Below are positions 42,603 through 50,610 of a stretch of 64,000 bases of DNA, piece after piece. A model generated the notes under the pieces. That model had not been told where the DNA came from. It made no database searches and worked only from the letters and a program-made list of their open reading frames with translations. A program made the position numbers and the translations under genes. The number at the start of each line of letters is the position of its first letter. The first letter of the stretch is position 1. The stretch is from Phytohabitans houttuyneae (lineage in GTDB: Bacteria; Actinomycetota; Actinomycetes; Mycobacteriales; Micromonosporaceae). The DNA is taken from the NCBI RefSeq assembly GCF_011764425.1, contig NZ_BLPF01000004.1:880001-944000 (forward strand), given 5' to 3'.

Positions 42603-43551
42603 GCGACTGGAGCAGCTCGACGGGTTGCACTGCGCCATTGCCGTCCATCGTGGACAGACGATGCTGGAGCACTACGGCTCGGGCGAGGACTTCACCTGGA
42701 ACACGCCGCTGGGCACCGTCGACTTCGAGGCGCACACGCTGCACGACGTGCGTTCGGTGACAAAGAGCGTGGTCGCCCTGCTCTACGGGATCGCGCTCGG
42801 CGACGGCCTGGTGCCGGAGCCGGCCGCGCCGCTGCTTGCCAGCTTCCCGGAGTACCCCGACCTGGCCGCGGACCCCGACCGGGCGCGCCTCACCGTCGAG
42901 CACGCGCTGACCATGTCGCTCGGGCTGGAGTGGAAGGAGGAGATCCCCTACAACGGCCCGGCCAACGCCGAGATCGCGATGGAGATGGCGCCGGACCGGT
43001 ACCGGTTCGTGCTGGAGCGGCCGGTCGCCGAGGCGCCGGGCGTGCGTTACGCGTACTGCGGCGGTGCGAGTGCACTGCTCGGCGGGCTTATCGCGCGGGG
43101 CACCGGCCGGGGACTGGCGGACTTCGCGCGCGACACGCTGTTCGCCGCGCTGGGGATCGACCGATTTGAGTGGATTGCCGGGCCGGACGGTGTGGTCTCG
43201 GCCGCCTCCGGGCTGCGACTGGCGACCCCGGACCTGGCCCGCATCGGGCAGCTCGTGCTGGCCGGCGGCGAGTGGGACGGCAGGCAGGTCGTCCCCGCCA
43301 ACTGGCTCACCGCGATGCTCGCGCCGCGCCTGCCGATCGAGTGGGGCGGCATGTACTGCTACCAGTGGTACAGCGGAGAGATGGCCGGCCACCGCTGGGT
43401 CGGCGCCATGGGCAACGGCGGGCAGCGCCTGACGATCCTGCCCGAGCTGGACCTTGTCGTGGCGATCGCGGCCGGCAACTACGACGACCCCGAGCAGTGG
43501 CGCACCCCGACGGCGGTGCTGGAGCAGGTCGTACTCCCGAGCGTCACCTGA
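42595..43551 (+). CDS. Serine hydrolase, class C beta-lactamase/esterase family
   Basis: 318 residues. Catalytic S-x-x-K is present as 'DVRSVTKSVVALLYG'. The second motif, usually Y-x-N, is 'YAYCGGASALLGG', with the Asn changed, and the third is in 'GAMGNGGQRLTILP' (the K/H-T-G position reads G-N-G-G). No signal peptide, so it is cytoplasmic and more probably an esterase or peptidase than a beta-lactamase. It overlaps DUF952 upstream and, by TGATG, the truncated lactamase gene downstream. Confidence 0.85.
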   Translation: MRERLEQLDGLHCAIAVHRGQTMLEHYGSGEDFTWNTPLGTVDFEAHTLHDVRSVTKSVVALLYGIALGDGLVPEPAAPLLASFPEYPDLAADPDRARLTVEHALTMSLGLEWKEEIPYNGPANAEIAMEMAPDRYRFVLERPVAEAPGVRYAYCGGASALLGGLIARGTGRGLADFARDTLFAALGIDRFEWIAGPDGVVSAASGLRLATPDLARIGQLVLAGGEWDGRQVVPANWLTAMLAPRLPIEWGGMYCYQWYSGEMAGHRWVGAMGNGGQRLTILPELDLVVAIAAGNYDDPEQWRTPTAVLEQVVLPSVT

Positions 43552-44030
43552 TGCGGCTCCGCGCCTGCCTCGCGGCGGCCGCAGCGCTGGTCCTCGCCGC
43601 CTGCTCAGCCGAGCCGGCGACCGCGCCACGCCCGTCGCCCTCGGTGTCGCTGCCCTCGCCGCCCTCGGCTGCCGCGCCGGGCGACGTGCGGGACATGAGC
43701 ACGCCGCGGGCGTTCGCCACGAACCTGCGGGCGTACGCGGTCGGCGACGCGCTCGGCGCCGATGACCGCGCCGTGCTGGTCGGCTGGCTGCGCGGCAACA
43801 CGACCGGCGACACGCTCATCCGGGCCGCCGTGCCGGCTGGCTGGCAGGTCGGCGACAAGACCGGAGCCGGTGGGTACGGCACGCGCAACGACATCGCGGT
43901 CCTCTGGCCACCCGGCGGCCCGCCGATCGTGCTGACCATCATGTCCACGCGCGGCGAGCGGGACGCGCGGGCCGACGACGCGCTTGTCGCCCAGGCCGCC
44001 GTGCTCGCGATCGAGGCTCTTGAGCGCTAG
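43551..44030 (+). pseudogene. Class A beta-lactamase with internal deletion of the active site (lipoprotein signal joined to C-terminal part)
   Basis: 159 residues. A lipoprotein signal (VLAACS) and a Pro/Ser-rich linker run directly into 'APGDVRDMSTPRAFATNLRAYAVGDAL', 'WLRGNTTGDTLIRAAVPAGWQVGDKTGAGGYGTRNDIAVLWPPG' and 'DDALVAQAAVLAIEAL', the C-terminal third of a class A lactamase. The K-T-G motif is present. The S-x-x-K, SDN and Glu166 regions, about 150 residues, are absent. The deletion is in frame, so a short protein may still be made, but it cannot hydrolyse beta-lactams by the class A mechanism. Confidence 0.75.
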
Positions 44031-44054
44031 GACTTCGGCCGCGGACCGCGGATG

Positions 44055-44867
44055 TCAGCGCGGCAGGCGACCGGCGGCGAGCTTGGCCGAGACCGGCAGG
44101 GACAGGCCCGAGCCGCGGGCGTAGCGGGCCACCCGCGCGTCGAAGGCGGCCCGGATCCGCTCGCGTACCTCCGGCGGCTGGCCCAGCACCTGCGCCGACA
44201 TGCGCACCGTGCCCTCCATCAGGCTCTGCCACAGCTCGTCCGCGCTGTCGACGCGGTGCTCGAACGCGACCGTGGTCACCTCCACGCCGCCGAAGCCGGC
44301 CGACTCGAAGAGTGCGACGAGGCTCTCCCGCTCCGCGTACCGGAAGAACGGTGGACCCTCGGGAAGGCCGGCGGGCGCGACCGCGCCGGCCTCCGCGAGC
44401 GCGTCAACGAGGACTCCGACGAAGCGTGCGTGTTGCGGCAGGTCCCATGCGGTGAGCGCGAGCCGTCCGCGGGGCGCGGTGACCCGGGCCAGCTCGGCCA
44501 CCACGGCGTCCGGGTCAGCCAGGTGTGGCAGCAGGAAGTTGCCCACCACCGCGGCGAACGTGCCACCGTCGAACGGCAGCTCCTCCGCGGCCGCCTCGCG
44601 AAAGTCCAGCCGCGGGTGGTGCGCCCGGGCCAGCGCCAGCATCGCGGCGGACTGGTCGACGCCGGTGGCGCTCGCGCCCCGCTCGGCGGCGCGGGCGGTC
44701 GCGTACCCGTGGCCGCACGCCACGTCGAGCAGCCTCGTCCCGGCGGTGACCTCGGCCGCGTCCAGCAGGTGGTCGGCGACGCGGTCGGTGATGCGGGCGA
44801 GTAGCCGCTGGTACCCGCCCGCCTTCTCCTGCCACCCGGCCCGCTCGAAGCGGCCGAACGCGTCCAT
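44055..44867 (-). CDS. SAM-dependent methyltransferase (UbiE/Methyltransf_11-like)
   Basis: 270 residues. Motif I 'RLLDVACGHGYATARAAERG', the acidic 'ATGVDQSAAMLALARAHH', 'AEELPFDGGTFAAVVGNFLLPHL' and 'VTAPRGRLALTAWD' are all in the class I order. The C-terminal half covers the substrate and is not assignable. Cytoplasmic. ATG 44867 starts just before the conserved 'FGRFERAGWQEKAGGYQRL'. Divergent from the histidine-phosphatase remnant at 44950. Confidence 0.9.
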   Translation of the reverse strand: MDAFGRFERAGWQEKAGGYQRLLARITDRVADHLLDAAEVTAGTRLLDVACGHGYATARAAERGASATGVDQSAAMLALARAHHPRLDFREAAAEELPFDGGTFAAVVGNFLLPHLADPDAVVAELARVTAPRGRLALTAWDLPQHARFVGVLVDALAEAGAVAPAGLPEGPPFFRYAERESLVALFESAGFGGVEVTTVAFEHRVDSADELWQSLMEGTVRMSAQVLGQPPEVRERIRAAFDARVARYARGSGLSLPVSAKLAAGRLPR

Positions 44868-44949
44868 CCGGCAAGTGTCGCAGATCACATCCACGGCGAG
44901 CTGGCAGTCGATGCGAGCGCTGAGCCACATGCTCTGTACCCTTCGGGCC

Positions 44950-45105
44950 GTGACCGCACGCGTGCGCCGGCTGGTGCTGGTCCGGCACGCGATGCCGGAG
45001 GTGGAGCGCGACGTGCCCGCTGAGCGTCGAAACCCGGGCGCCGACGACCGGGCCGCAGCCCAGTCGATGGGTCCGCTGCTGTGCCGCACGGGCGCCGCGG
45101 CATGA
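44950..45105 (+). pseudogene. Remnant of a histidine-phosphatase (phosphoglycerate-mutase-like) gene
   Basis: 51 codons from GTG 44950. It begins 'RRLVLVRHAMPEVERDVPAER', the R-H catalytic motif of the branch, then 'GADDRAAAQSMGPLL', and stops after 'CRTGAAA'. Complete family members are about 180-200 residues, so three quarters are missing. Its stop overlaps the phosphotransferase start (ATGA), so its reading frame may survive only as a leader. Confidence 0.65.
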
Positions 45106-45980
45106 CGGCGGTCGGGCCGCCGCTGGTGAGCCGGCTGGTCGCGAAGCAGTTCCCGCAGTGGGCAGGCCTGCCCGTGCGTGAGGTCAGCACCGTCGGCACC
45201 GACAACATGATCTACCGGCTCGGCGACGAGCTCGTCGTCCGCCTGCCCGCCCTGCCCCGCGCCGCGCCGACGGTGGGCCGCGAGTGGGAGTGGCTGCCCC
45301 GGCTCGCGCCCCGGCTGCCGCTGGACGTGCCGGTGCCGCTCGGGTCGGGCGTGCCGGACGGCGAGTTCCCGTACCCGTGGTCGGTGTACCGCTGGCTCGA
45401 GGGGCAGACCCTGGCCACCCGGCCGGACCTGGACATGCGCGACGTGGCGGTGCGGCTTGGGCGGTTCGTGGCCGCGCTGCAGCGGATCGACACGGCCGGC
45501 GCGCCGCGCTCGCCGCGCGCGGTGCCGGTGCGGGCCGGCGACACCGAGGTGCACGAGTCGATCGAGCGGCTGGCCGCCGTCGGGCTTGTCGACGCCGAGC
45601 TGGCCACCGCCGTGTGGGAGGACGCGCTCGCCGCGCAGCCCTGGGCGAAGCCGCCGGTCTGGCTGCACGGCGACCTGCTGCCGGCCAACCTCGTCGCGCG
45701 GCACGGCCGGCTCGCCGCGGTCATCGACTTCGGCCAGGTGGGCACCGGCGATCCGGCCACCGACCTGCTGCCGGCCTGGGCACTGCTGACCACCCGCACC
45801 CGGGACGTCTTCCGCGCGGTCGTGGGCGTCGACGACGCGACCTGGCGGCGGGGGCGCGGCTGGGCGCTGAAGGCGGGGCTCGGCGCGATGCGCATCTACC
45901 GGTACACCAACCCGGCCCTCGCCGCCGCCGGCCGGCACTCCCTCGCCGAGGTGCTCGCGGACTTCCGCGTCACACCCTGA
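45102..45980 (+). CDS. Aminoglycoside phosphotransferase (APH)-family protein
   Basis: 292 residues. Kinase fold with 'NMIYRLGDELVVRLPA' (N lobe), 'YPWSVYRWLEGQTLA', the catalytic loop 'VWLHGDLLPANLVARHGRLAAVIDFGQVGTGDPATDLLPAWAL' (H-G-D-x-x-x-x-N and D-F-G). All catalytic residues are there. The substrate may be an antibiotic, but the family also covers homoserine-type and sugar kinases. Start ATG 45102 overlaps the upstream remnant. The 3' end overlaps the convergent methyltransferase by 11 bases. Confidence 0.88.
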   Translation: MTAVGPPLVSRLVAKQFPQWAGLPVREVSTVGTDNMIYRLGDELVVRLPALPRAAPTVGREWEWLPRLAPRLPLDVPVPLGSGVPDGEFPYPWSVYRWLEGQTLATRPDLDMRDVAVRLGRFVAALQRIDTAGAPRSPRAVPVRAGDTEVHESIERLAAVGLVDAELATAVWEDALAAQPWAKPPVWLHGDLLPANLVARHGRLAAVIDFGQVGTGDPATDLLPAWALLTTRTRDVFRAVVGVDDATWRRGRGWALKAGLGAMRIYRYTNPALAAAGRHSLAEVLADFRVTP

Positions 45981-46554
45981 CGCCGATCAGCAGCCCGGAC
46001 GCCCACGCCAGCGTCGTGGTGCGCAGGCCCGGCACCAGCGGCAGCGCGGCGACGAACGCGTCCACCCGCTCCTGGTGCTCGCCCGGCCAGCTCGGCTGGG
46101 GCAGCAGGTCGTCGCCGATGTAGAGACCGCCGGGCCTGAGCAGGCCGACCACCTCGTCCATCCGGTGAAACTTGCCGGGCATGCAGTCGACGAACGCGAG
46201 GTCGAAGGGCTCACCGTCGTACGTGGACAGCCACTGCTCCACGTCCGCGTTGACGAACGTGACCCGCGGGTCGAGGCCCAGATGCCTGGCCGCCACCGCC
46301 TGCACGCCGGCGTCGACCTCCACAGTGGTCAGTCGCGCCGCCGCGTCCGCGCCGTCGAGCAGCCACGCCGCGCCCGCGCCGGTGCCCGTGCCGAGCTCCA
46401 GCAGCCGCCCTCCAGGCTTGCTCGCGGCGAGCGTGGCCAGCAGTGATCCGGTGCGCTCCTCGCAGGACATCACGAAGCCGCGCGCCGCGGCGTCCGCGAG
46501 GATGCCGGCCAGCGCGGGCGGGCGGCGGGTGGGGAAGTCATCCACGCCGGTCAC
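45970..46554 (-). CDS. O-methyltransferase-like SAM-dependent enzyme
   Basis: 194 residues from the GTG at 46554, which forms GTGA with the preceding gene's stop; GTG 46545 is the alternative. Class I fold: 'GGRLLELGTGTGAGAAWLLDG', 'RLTTVEVDAGVQAVAARHLG', 'FDLAFVDCMPGKFHRMDEVVGLLRPGGLYIGDDLLPQ'. The Asp-rich 'VDCMPGK' and 'GDDLLPQ' resemble catechol-type O-methyltransferases. Follows the SRPBCC gene in one operon. Confidence 0.85.
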   Translation of the reverse strand: MTGVDDFPTRRPPALAGILADAAARGFVMSCEERTGSLLATLAASKPGGRLLELGTGTGAGAAWLLDGADAAARLTTVEVDAGVQAVAARHLGLDPRVTFVNADVEQWLSTYDGEPFDLAFVDCMPGKFHRMDEVVGLLRPGGLYIGDDLLPQPSWPGEHQERVDAFVAALPLVPGLRTTTLAWASGLLIGVRV

Positions 46555-47042
46555 CGTACCCGCAGCGCCTCGCGCGCCGCCTCGAGCACGACCAGGTCCG
46601 CGCACCCGGCCGCGTAGCCGGCGATGCGGCGGCGGATGTCGCGGCCGAGGAGCCAGACCCCGATCCGTTCGAGCACCGGTCGCAGGAAGCGGGGGCGGCA
46701 CCGGAAGTTGTACCGCCACGTGGCGACCGTGTGGCCCGGCGTCCCGGCGGGCGCGAAGCGCCAACCGCCGGCGAACATCTCGAAGAACCACGGGCCGCGC
46801 ACCATCTTCATACCCACGTTGGTCGGCGGTGCGAACGACACGTACTCGCTGACCATCGTGAGGCCGTGCTTGGACCGGGTGAAGGTGCGCACACCCTTGC
46901 CCGGCCGGGTGGCGCCGTCGACGAAGTGCTGCCGGCGCAAGAACGGGTCCCACCGGTACCGCACCGGCGCGGTGGTCTGCGACACGGCGAACGCGAGGTC
47001 GGGCGGCACGGGCACGGTGATCATGGCTTCGACGACTGGCAT
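46551..47042 (-). CDS. SRPBCC/polyketide-cyclase-like protein
   Basis: 163 residues. 'VEAMITVPVPPDLAFAVSQTTAPVRYRWDPFLRRQHFVDG' opens a START-like lipid- or polyketide-binding fold, followed by 'HTVATWRYNFRCRP..LRPVLERIGVWLLGRDIRRRIAGY'. It has no catalytic motif. Such proteins bind hydrophobic ligands and sometimes help cyclise them. Its start lies inside the 3' end of the EamA gene (22-base overlap) and its stop overlaps the methyltransferase start. Confidence 0.82.
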   Translation of the reverse strand: MPVVEAMITVPVPPDLAFAVSQTTAPVRYRWDPFLRRQHFVDGATRPGKGVRTFTRSKHGLTMVSEYVSFAPPTNVGMKMVRGPWFFEMFAGGWRFAPAGTPGHTVATWRYNFRCRPRFLRPVLERIGVWLLGRDIRRRIAGYAAGCADLVVLEAAREALRVR

Positions 47043-47968
47043 CGCCCCATTGTCGCCATCGGCGCACGGGTTCGCTGGGTCAGTACGACGCAGCCCAGTA
47101 CCACCACCGCCGCGCCGATCGACGCGGGAGTGACCTCCTCGCCGAGCAGCAGCGCGGACCAGAGCAGGGTGAGCACCGGCTGGGCGAGCTGGATCTGCCC
47201 GACCCGGGCGATGCCGCCCCGGGCGAGGCCGGCGTACCAGGCGAAGAAGCCCAGAAACATCGAGACCGCGGTGAGATAGGCGAACGCCGACCACGCCCCG
47301 GCGCCGGCGCGCGGCGGGTGCAGCCAGGCGGCGCCGAGCGTCACCGTCAGCGTGACCGGGAGCGACAGCACCAGCGCCCAGCAGATCGTGCGGGCACCGC
47401 CGAGCTCGCGGGCGAGCGCGCCGCCCTCGGCGTACCCGAGTCCACAAAGGATGACCGCGACGAGCAGGAACAGGTCGGCGGCGCTCAGCGCACCGCGGAC
47501 CGTGCCGCTGGTGACGAGGAACGCGAGCACGGCGAGCATGCCGGCGGCGATGGCCACCCAGAAGAGCGGCGGCGGCCGCTCGCCGGCCCGCAGCACCGCG
47601 AACACGGCGGTCATCGCGGGCAGCACGGTGATGACCACGGCACCGTGCGCCGACGTCTGCGTGGTCAGGGCCAGCGACGTGAAGAGCGGGAAGCCGACGA
47701 CCACCCCGAGCGCGACGACCGAGAGCCGCCGCCACTGCCGCGGGGTGGGTGGGGGCGCGCCGGTGAGCCGCAGGTACGCCCACGCCAGCAACGCCGCGCC
47801 GACGGCCCGCCCGAAGGCGACGAACCACGGGTCGAGCTGCTGCACGGCGACGCGGGTGAACGGCAACGACAGGCTGAACGCGAGCACGCCGAGCGCACCG
47901 AGCCCGAGGCCCACCAGGCGGTCGGCCGTTATCGCCGGCGCGAGAGTAGCGTTACTCTGATCCCTCAT
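47021..47968 (-). CDS. EamA-family (DMT) transporter
   Basis: 315 residues with ten predicted helices in two EamA repeats ('LGALGVLAFSLSLPFTRVAVQQLDPWFVAFGRA' and 'FAYLTAVSMFLGFFAWYAGLARGGIARVGQIQLAQPVLTLLWSALLLGE'). Exports small metabolites such as amino acids or their analogues. The ATG at 47968 shares bases with the start of the divergent MocR gene (CATG at 47966-47969), so either one gene starts further in or both are nearly leaderless. The MocR protein next door is the likely regulator. Confidence 0.88.
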   Translation of the reverse strand: MRDQSNATLAPAITADRLVGLGLGALGVLAFSLSLPFTRVAVQQLDPWFVAFGRAVGAALLAWAYLRLTGAPPPTPRQWRRLSVVALGVVVGFPLFTSLALTTQTSAHGAVVITVLPAMTAVFAVLRAGERPPPLFWVAIAAGMLAVLAFLVTSGTVRGALSAADLFLLVAVILCGLGYAEGGALARELGGARTICWALVLSLPVTLTVTLGAAWLHPPRAGAGAWSAFAYLTAVSMFLGFFAWYAGLARGGIARVGQIQLAQPVLTLLWSALLLGEEVTPASIGAAVVVLGCVVLTQRTRAPMATMGRCQSSKP

Positions 47969-48000
47969 GGAGTACGGTAACGCAGTGGATCGCGTTATCC
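47925..48000. promoter_or_regulatory. Cluster of GTTAC/GTTATC motifs at the EamA/MocR divergent starts
   Basis: Four related 9-mers: GCCGTTATC (47925-47933), GCGTTACTC (47949-47957), CGGTAACGC (47975-47983, inverted) and GCGTTATCC (47992-48000). The middle two form an inverted repeat around the overlapping start codons. A GntR/MocR regulator is encoded here, so these are probably its binding sites. Confidence 0.5.
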
Positions 48001-49367
48001 AAGATCTGCGCCGCCTGGCGGCCGCGGCCGAGCCCGGCGCCCGGCTGCCCTCGGTGCGCGAGCTGACCGCACGCCACCAAGCGTCACCGGTGACCGTCGC
48101 CGAGGCGATCCGCCAGCTCGTGGCCGAGGGACTCGTCGAGGCGCGGCCGGGCAGGGGCACCTTCGTGGCGGCCCGGCCGGACGAGCGGCGCGCACCCGAC
48201 CTGTCCTGGCAGACGGTCGCGCTCGGCGCCGGCCGGCCCGGCGAGGACGAGATGCAGGCGTTACTGGCGTTACCGCGACCGGGCGCGATCCCGCTCACCG
48301 GCGGGTACCTCGACGCGGACCTGCAGCCCACCGCCGCTCTCGGCGCCGCGCTCGCCCGCGCCGCCCGCCAGCCCGCCGCCTGGCAGCGCGGGCCCACCGA
48401 GGGGCGGGAGGACCTGCGCGCGTGGTTTGCCCGGGAGGCCGGTGGCGGGCTGCGCGCCGACGACATGGTGATCTGCCCCGGCGGGCAGGCGGCGCTGTCG
48501 TCCGCGCTGCGCGCGCTCGCCGTGCCGGGCGACACCCTGCTCGTCGAGTCGCCCACCTACCTGGGCGCACTGGCCACCGCCCGGGCCGCGGGGCTTCGGG
48601 TGGTGCCCGTGCCGGCCGACGCCGACGGGGTGCTGCCCGACCAACTCACGGCGGCGTTCGCGCGCACCGGCGCGCGGCTGTTCTACTGCCAGCCGCTGCA
48701 TGCCAACCCGAGCGGGGCGACGCTGTCCGCCCGCCGCCGGTCCGAGGTCGCCGAGGCGGTGCGGGGCGCGGGCGCGTTCCTGATCGAGGACGACTACGCC
48801 CGCGACCTCACCATCGACGGCGACGCGCCGGCGCCGCTGGCCGCCGACGACCCCGACGGTCACGTGGTCTACCTGCGCTCGCTGACCAAGTCGTGCGCGC
48901 CCGGCCTGCGCGTCGCCGCGATCGGTGCGCGCGGCCCGGCCGGCGCCCGCGTGCGCGCCGCCCGCCTGCTCGACGACCTCTTCGTCTCCGGCCCGCTGCA
49001 GCAGGCCACGGTCGAGTTTGTCACCGCGCCGGCCTGGACGCGGCACCGCCGGGCCCTGCGCGCCGCCCTGCGGTCTCGCCGCGAGGCGCTGCTGAAGGCG
49101 CTGCACCGGCACCTCCCGCACCTGACCCCACCGGCGGTACCCCGCGGCGGCCTGCACCTGTGGGCGAGGCTGCCCGACGGCACCGACGACGTGGCGGTGG
49201 CCGCCGCGGCCGCGACCGAAGGCGTCGTCGTCTTTCCCGGCCGCCCCTGGTTTGCCGCGGAGCCGCCCGCGCCGCACCTGCGCCTGACGTACGCGGCGGC
49301 CCCGCCCGAGCTCATGGACGAGGCCGCGCGCCGCCTGGCCCGCGCCGTGCCGGGCCTCAGCCCTTGA
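47967..49367 (+). CDS. MocR-type (GntR + aminotransferase) transcriptional regulator
   Basis: 466 residues. Winged helix GntR domain (about 8-75, 'SVRELTARHQASPVTVAEAIRQLVAEGLVEARPGRGTFV'), then a fold-type I aminotransferase-like domain (about 105-460) with PLP features: 'CQPLHANPSGATLS', 'FLIEDDYARDL' and the Schiff-base Lys in 'LRSLTKSCAPGLRVA'. MocR proteins sense amino acids or vitamers through PLP. It carries two TTA codons, at 48261 and 48270, rare in this genome. GTG 47985 is an alternative start. It faces the EamA exporter. The 3' end overlaps rtcB by 11 bases. Confidence 0.9.
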   Translation: MEYGNAVDRVIQDLRRLAAAAEPGARLPSVRELTARHQASPVTVAEAIRQLVAEGLVEARPGRGTFVAARPDERRAPDLSWQTVALGAGRPGEDEMQALLALPRPGAIPLTGGYLDADLQPTAALGAALARAARQPAAWQRGPTEGREDLRAWFAREAGGGLRADDMVICPGGQAALSSALRALAVPGDTLLVESPTYLGALATARAAGLRVVPVPADADGVLPDQLTAAFARTGARLFYCQPLHANPSGATLSARRRSEVAEAVRGAGAFLIEDDYARDLTIDGDAPAPLAADDPDGHVVYLRSLTKSCAPGLRVAAIGARGPAGARVRAARLLDDLFVSGPLQQATVEFVTAPAWTRHRRALRAALRSRREALLKALHRHLPHLTPPAVPRGGLHLWARLPDGTDDVAVAAAAATEGVVVFPGRPWFAAEPPAPHLRLTYAAAPPELMDEAARRLARAVPGLSP

Positions 49368-50571
49368 CGCAGACCACCTGCTTGAGGTGCGCCACGACCT
49401 CGACAAGGTCTTCCTGCTGCTCCATGACCTGGCCGATGTCCTTGTACGCCCCCGGGATCTCGTCGACGACGCCCGCGTCCTTGCGGCACTCGACGCCGGC
49501 GGTCTGCGCCTCCAGGTCCTCGGTGCTGAACATCTTCTTCGCCTTGGACCGCGACATCCGCCGCCCCGCGCCGTGCGACGCCGAGCAGTACGCGTCGGCG
49601 TTGCCCCGCCCGCGCACGATGTACGACCCGGTGCCCATCGAGCCCGGGATGATGCCCAGGTCGCCGGCGCCGGCCCGGATCGCGCCCTTGCGGGTGACCA
49701 GCACGTCGACCCCGCCGTAGCTCTCCTCCGCCACGTAGTTGTGGTGGCAGCTGATCGGCTCGTCGTAGCTGACCTGCGGCAGGATCCGGCGCACGACATC
49801 GCAGAGCAGGGCCATCATGACGGCCCGGTTGCGGCGCGCGTACTCCTGCGCCCACCACAGGTCGCGGCGGTACGCCTCCATCTCCGGCGTGCCGGTCAGG
49901 AAGACCGCCAGGTCGCGGTCGGGCAGGTCGGTGTTGTGCGGCAGGCGGCGGGCGATGGCGATGTGCCGCTCGGCGAGCTCCTTGCCGATGTTGCGCGAGC
50001 CCGAGTGCAGCATGAGCCAGACCCGGCCGGCGTCGGAGCTCTGCTGGCCGGAGCCGCCCTGCTCGACGCAGACCTCGACGAAGTGGTTGCCGCCACCGAG
50101 CGTGCCCATCTGGAGGTGCGCCCGACTCTCCAGCTTGGACACACCATCGTGGAGGGTGCCGAACCGGCGCCAGAACGCGTCCCAGCCGCCCTGCTCGAGA
50201 CCGCGGACCCGCCGCGGGTCGACCTCGCGGTCGCGCTGCGCGAAGCCGACCGGGATCGCGTCTTCGATCGCGCCGCGCAGTGCGGCAAGGCTGTCGGGGA
50301 GGTCGCCGGCGGTCAGCGAGGTGCGCACCGCCGACATGCCGCAACCGATGTCGACACCGACCGCGGCCGGCGATACGGCCTGCCGCATGGCGATGACGGA
50401 ACCGACGGTCGCGCCCTTTCCAAAGTGGACGTCGGGCATGACGGCGACGCCCTCGACCCACGGCAGCTGACCGATGTTGCGAAGCTGCTGTGCGGCCTCG
50501 GGCTCGATGCCGTACGGGTCGGTCCAGACCCGCACGGGCGCCTTGGTGCCCGCCAGCAGTGTGTACCCCAT
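49357..50571 (-). CDS. rtcB: RNA-splicing ligase RtcB
   Basis: 404 residues, normal for bacterial RtcB. It joins 2',3'-cyclic phosphate or 3'-phosphate RNA ends to 5'-OH ends using GTP and manganese. Metal ligands: 'GVDIGCGM' (Asp, Cys), 'GGGNHFVEV' (His), 'HSGSRNIG' (His). The His that takes GMP lies in 'ASHGAGRRMSRSKAKK'. No RtcA, RtcR or archease gene is nearby, so it probably acts in repair of cleaved RNA. A ggaggg site lies before the ATG. Confidence 0.95.
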   Translation of the reverse strand: MGYTLLAGTKAPVRVWTDPYGIEPEAAQQLRNIGQLPWVEGVAVMPDVHFGKGATVGSVIAMRQAVSPAAVGVDIGCGMSAVRTSLTAGDLPDSLAALRGAIEDAIPVGFAQRDREVDPRRVRGLEQGGWDAFWRRFGTLHDGVSKLESRAHLQMGTLGGGNHFVEVCVEQGGSGQQSSDAGRVWLMLHSGSRNIGKELAERHIAIARRLPHNTDLPDRDLAVFLTGTPEMEAYRRDLWWAQEYARRNRAVMMALLCDVVRRILPQVSYDEPISCHHNYVAEESYGGVDVLVTRKGAIRAGAGDLGIIPGSMGTGSYIVRGRGNADAYCSASHGAGRRMSRSKAKKMFSTEDLEAQTAGVECRKDAGVVDEIPGAYKDIGQVMEQQEDLVEVVAHLKQVVCVKG

Positions 50572-50610
50572 GATGTTTCGCCTCCCTCCAGCCGCTCAAA
50601 GGTAAGAAAA

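Noticed and set aside
42595-43551. True class C beta-lactamase.
   Set aside because: S-x-x-K is present but the Y-x-N motif and the third motif are changed and there is no signal peptide, so an esterase or peptidase role is more likely.
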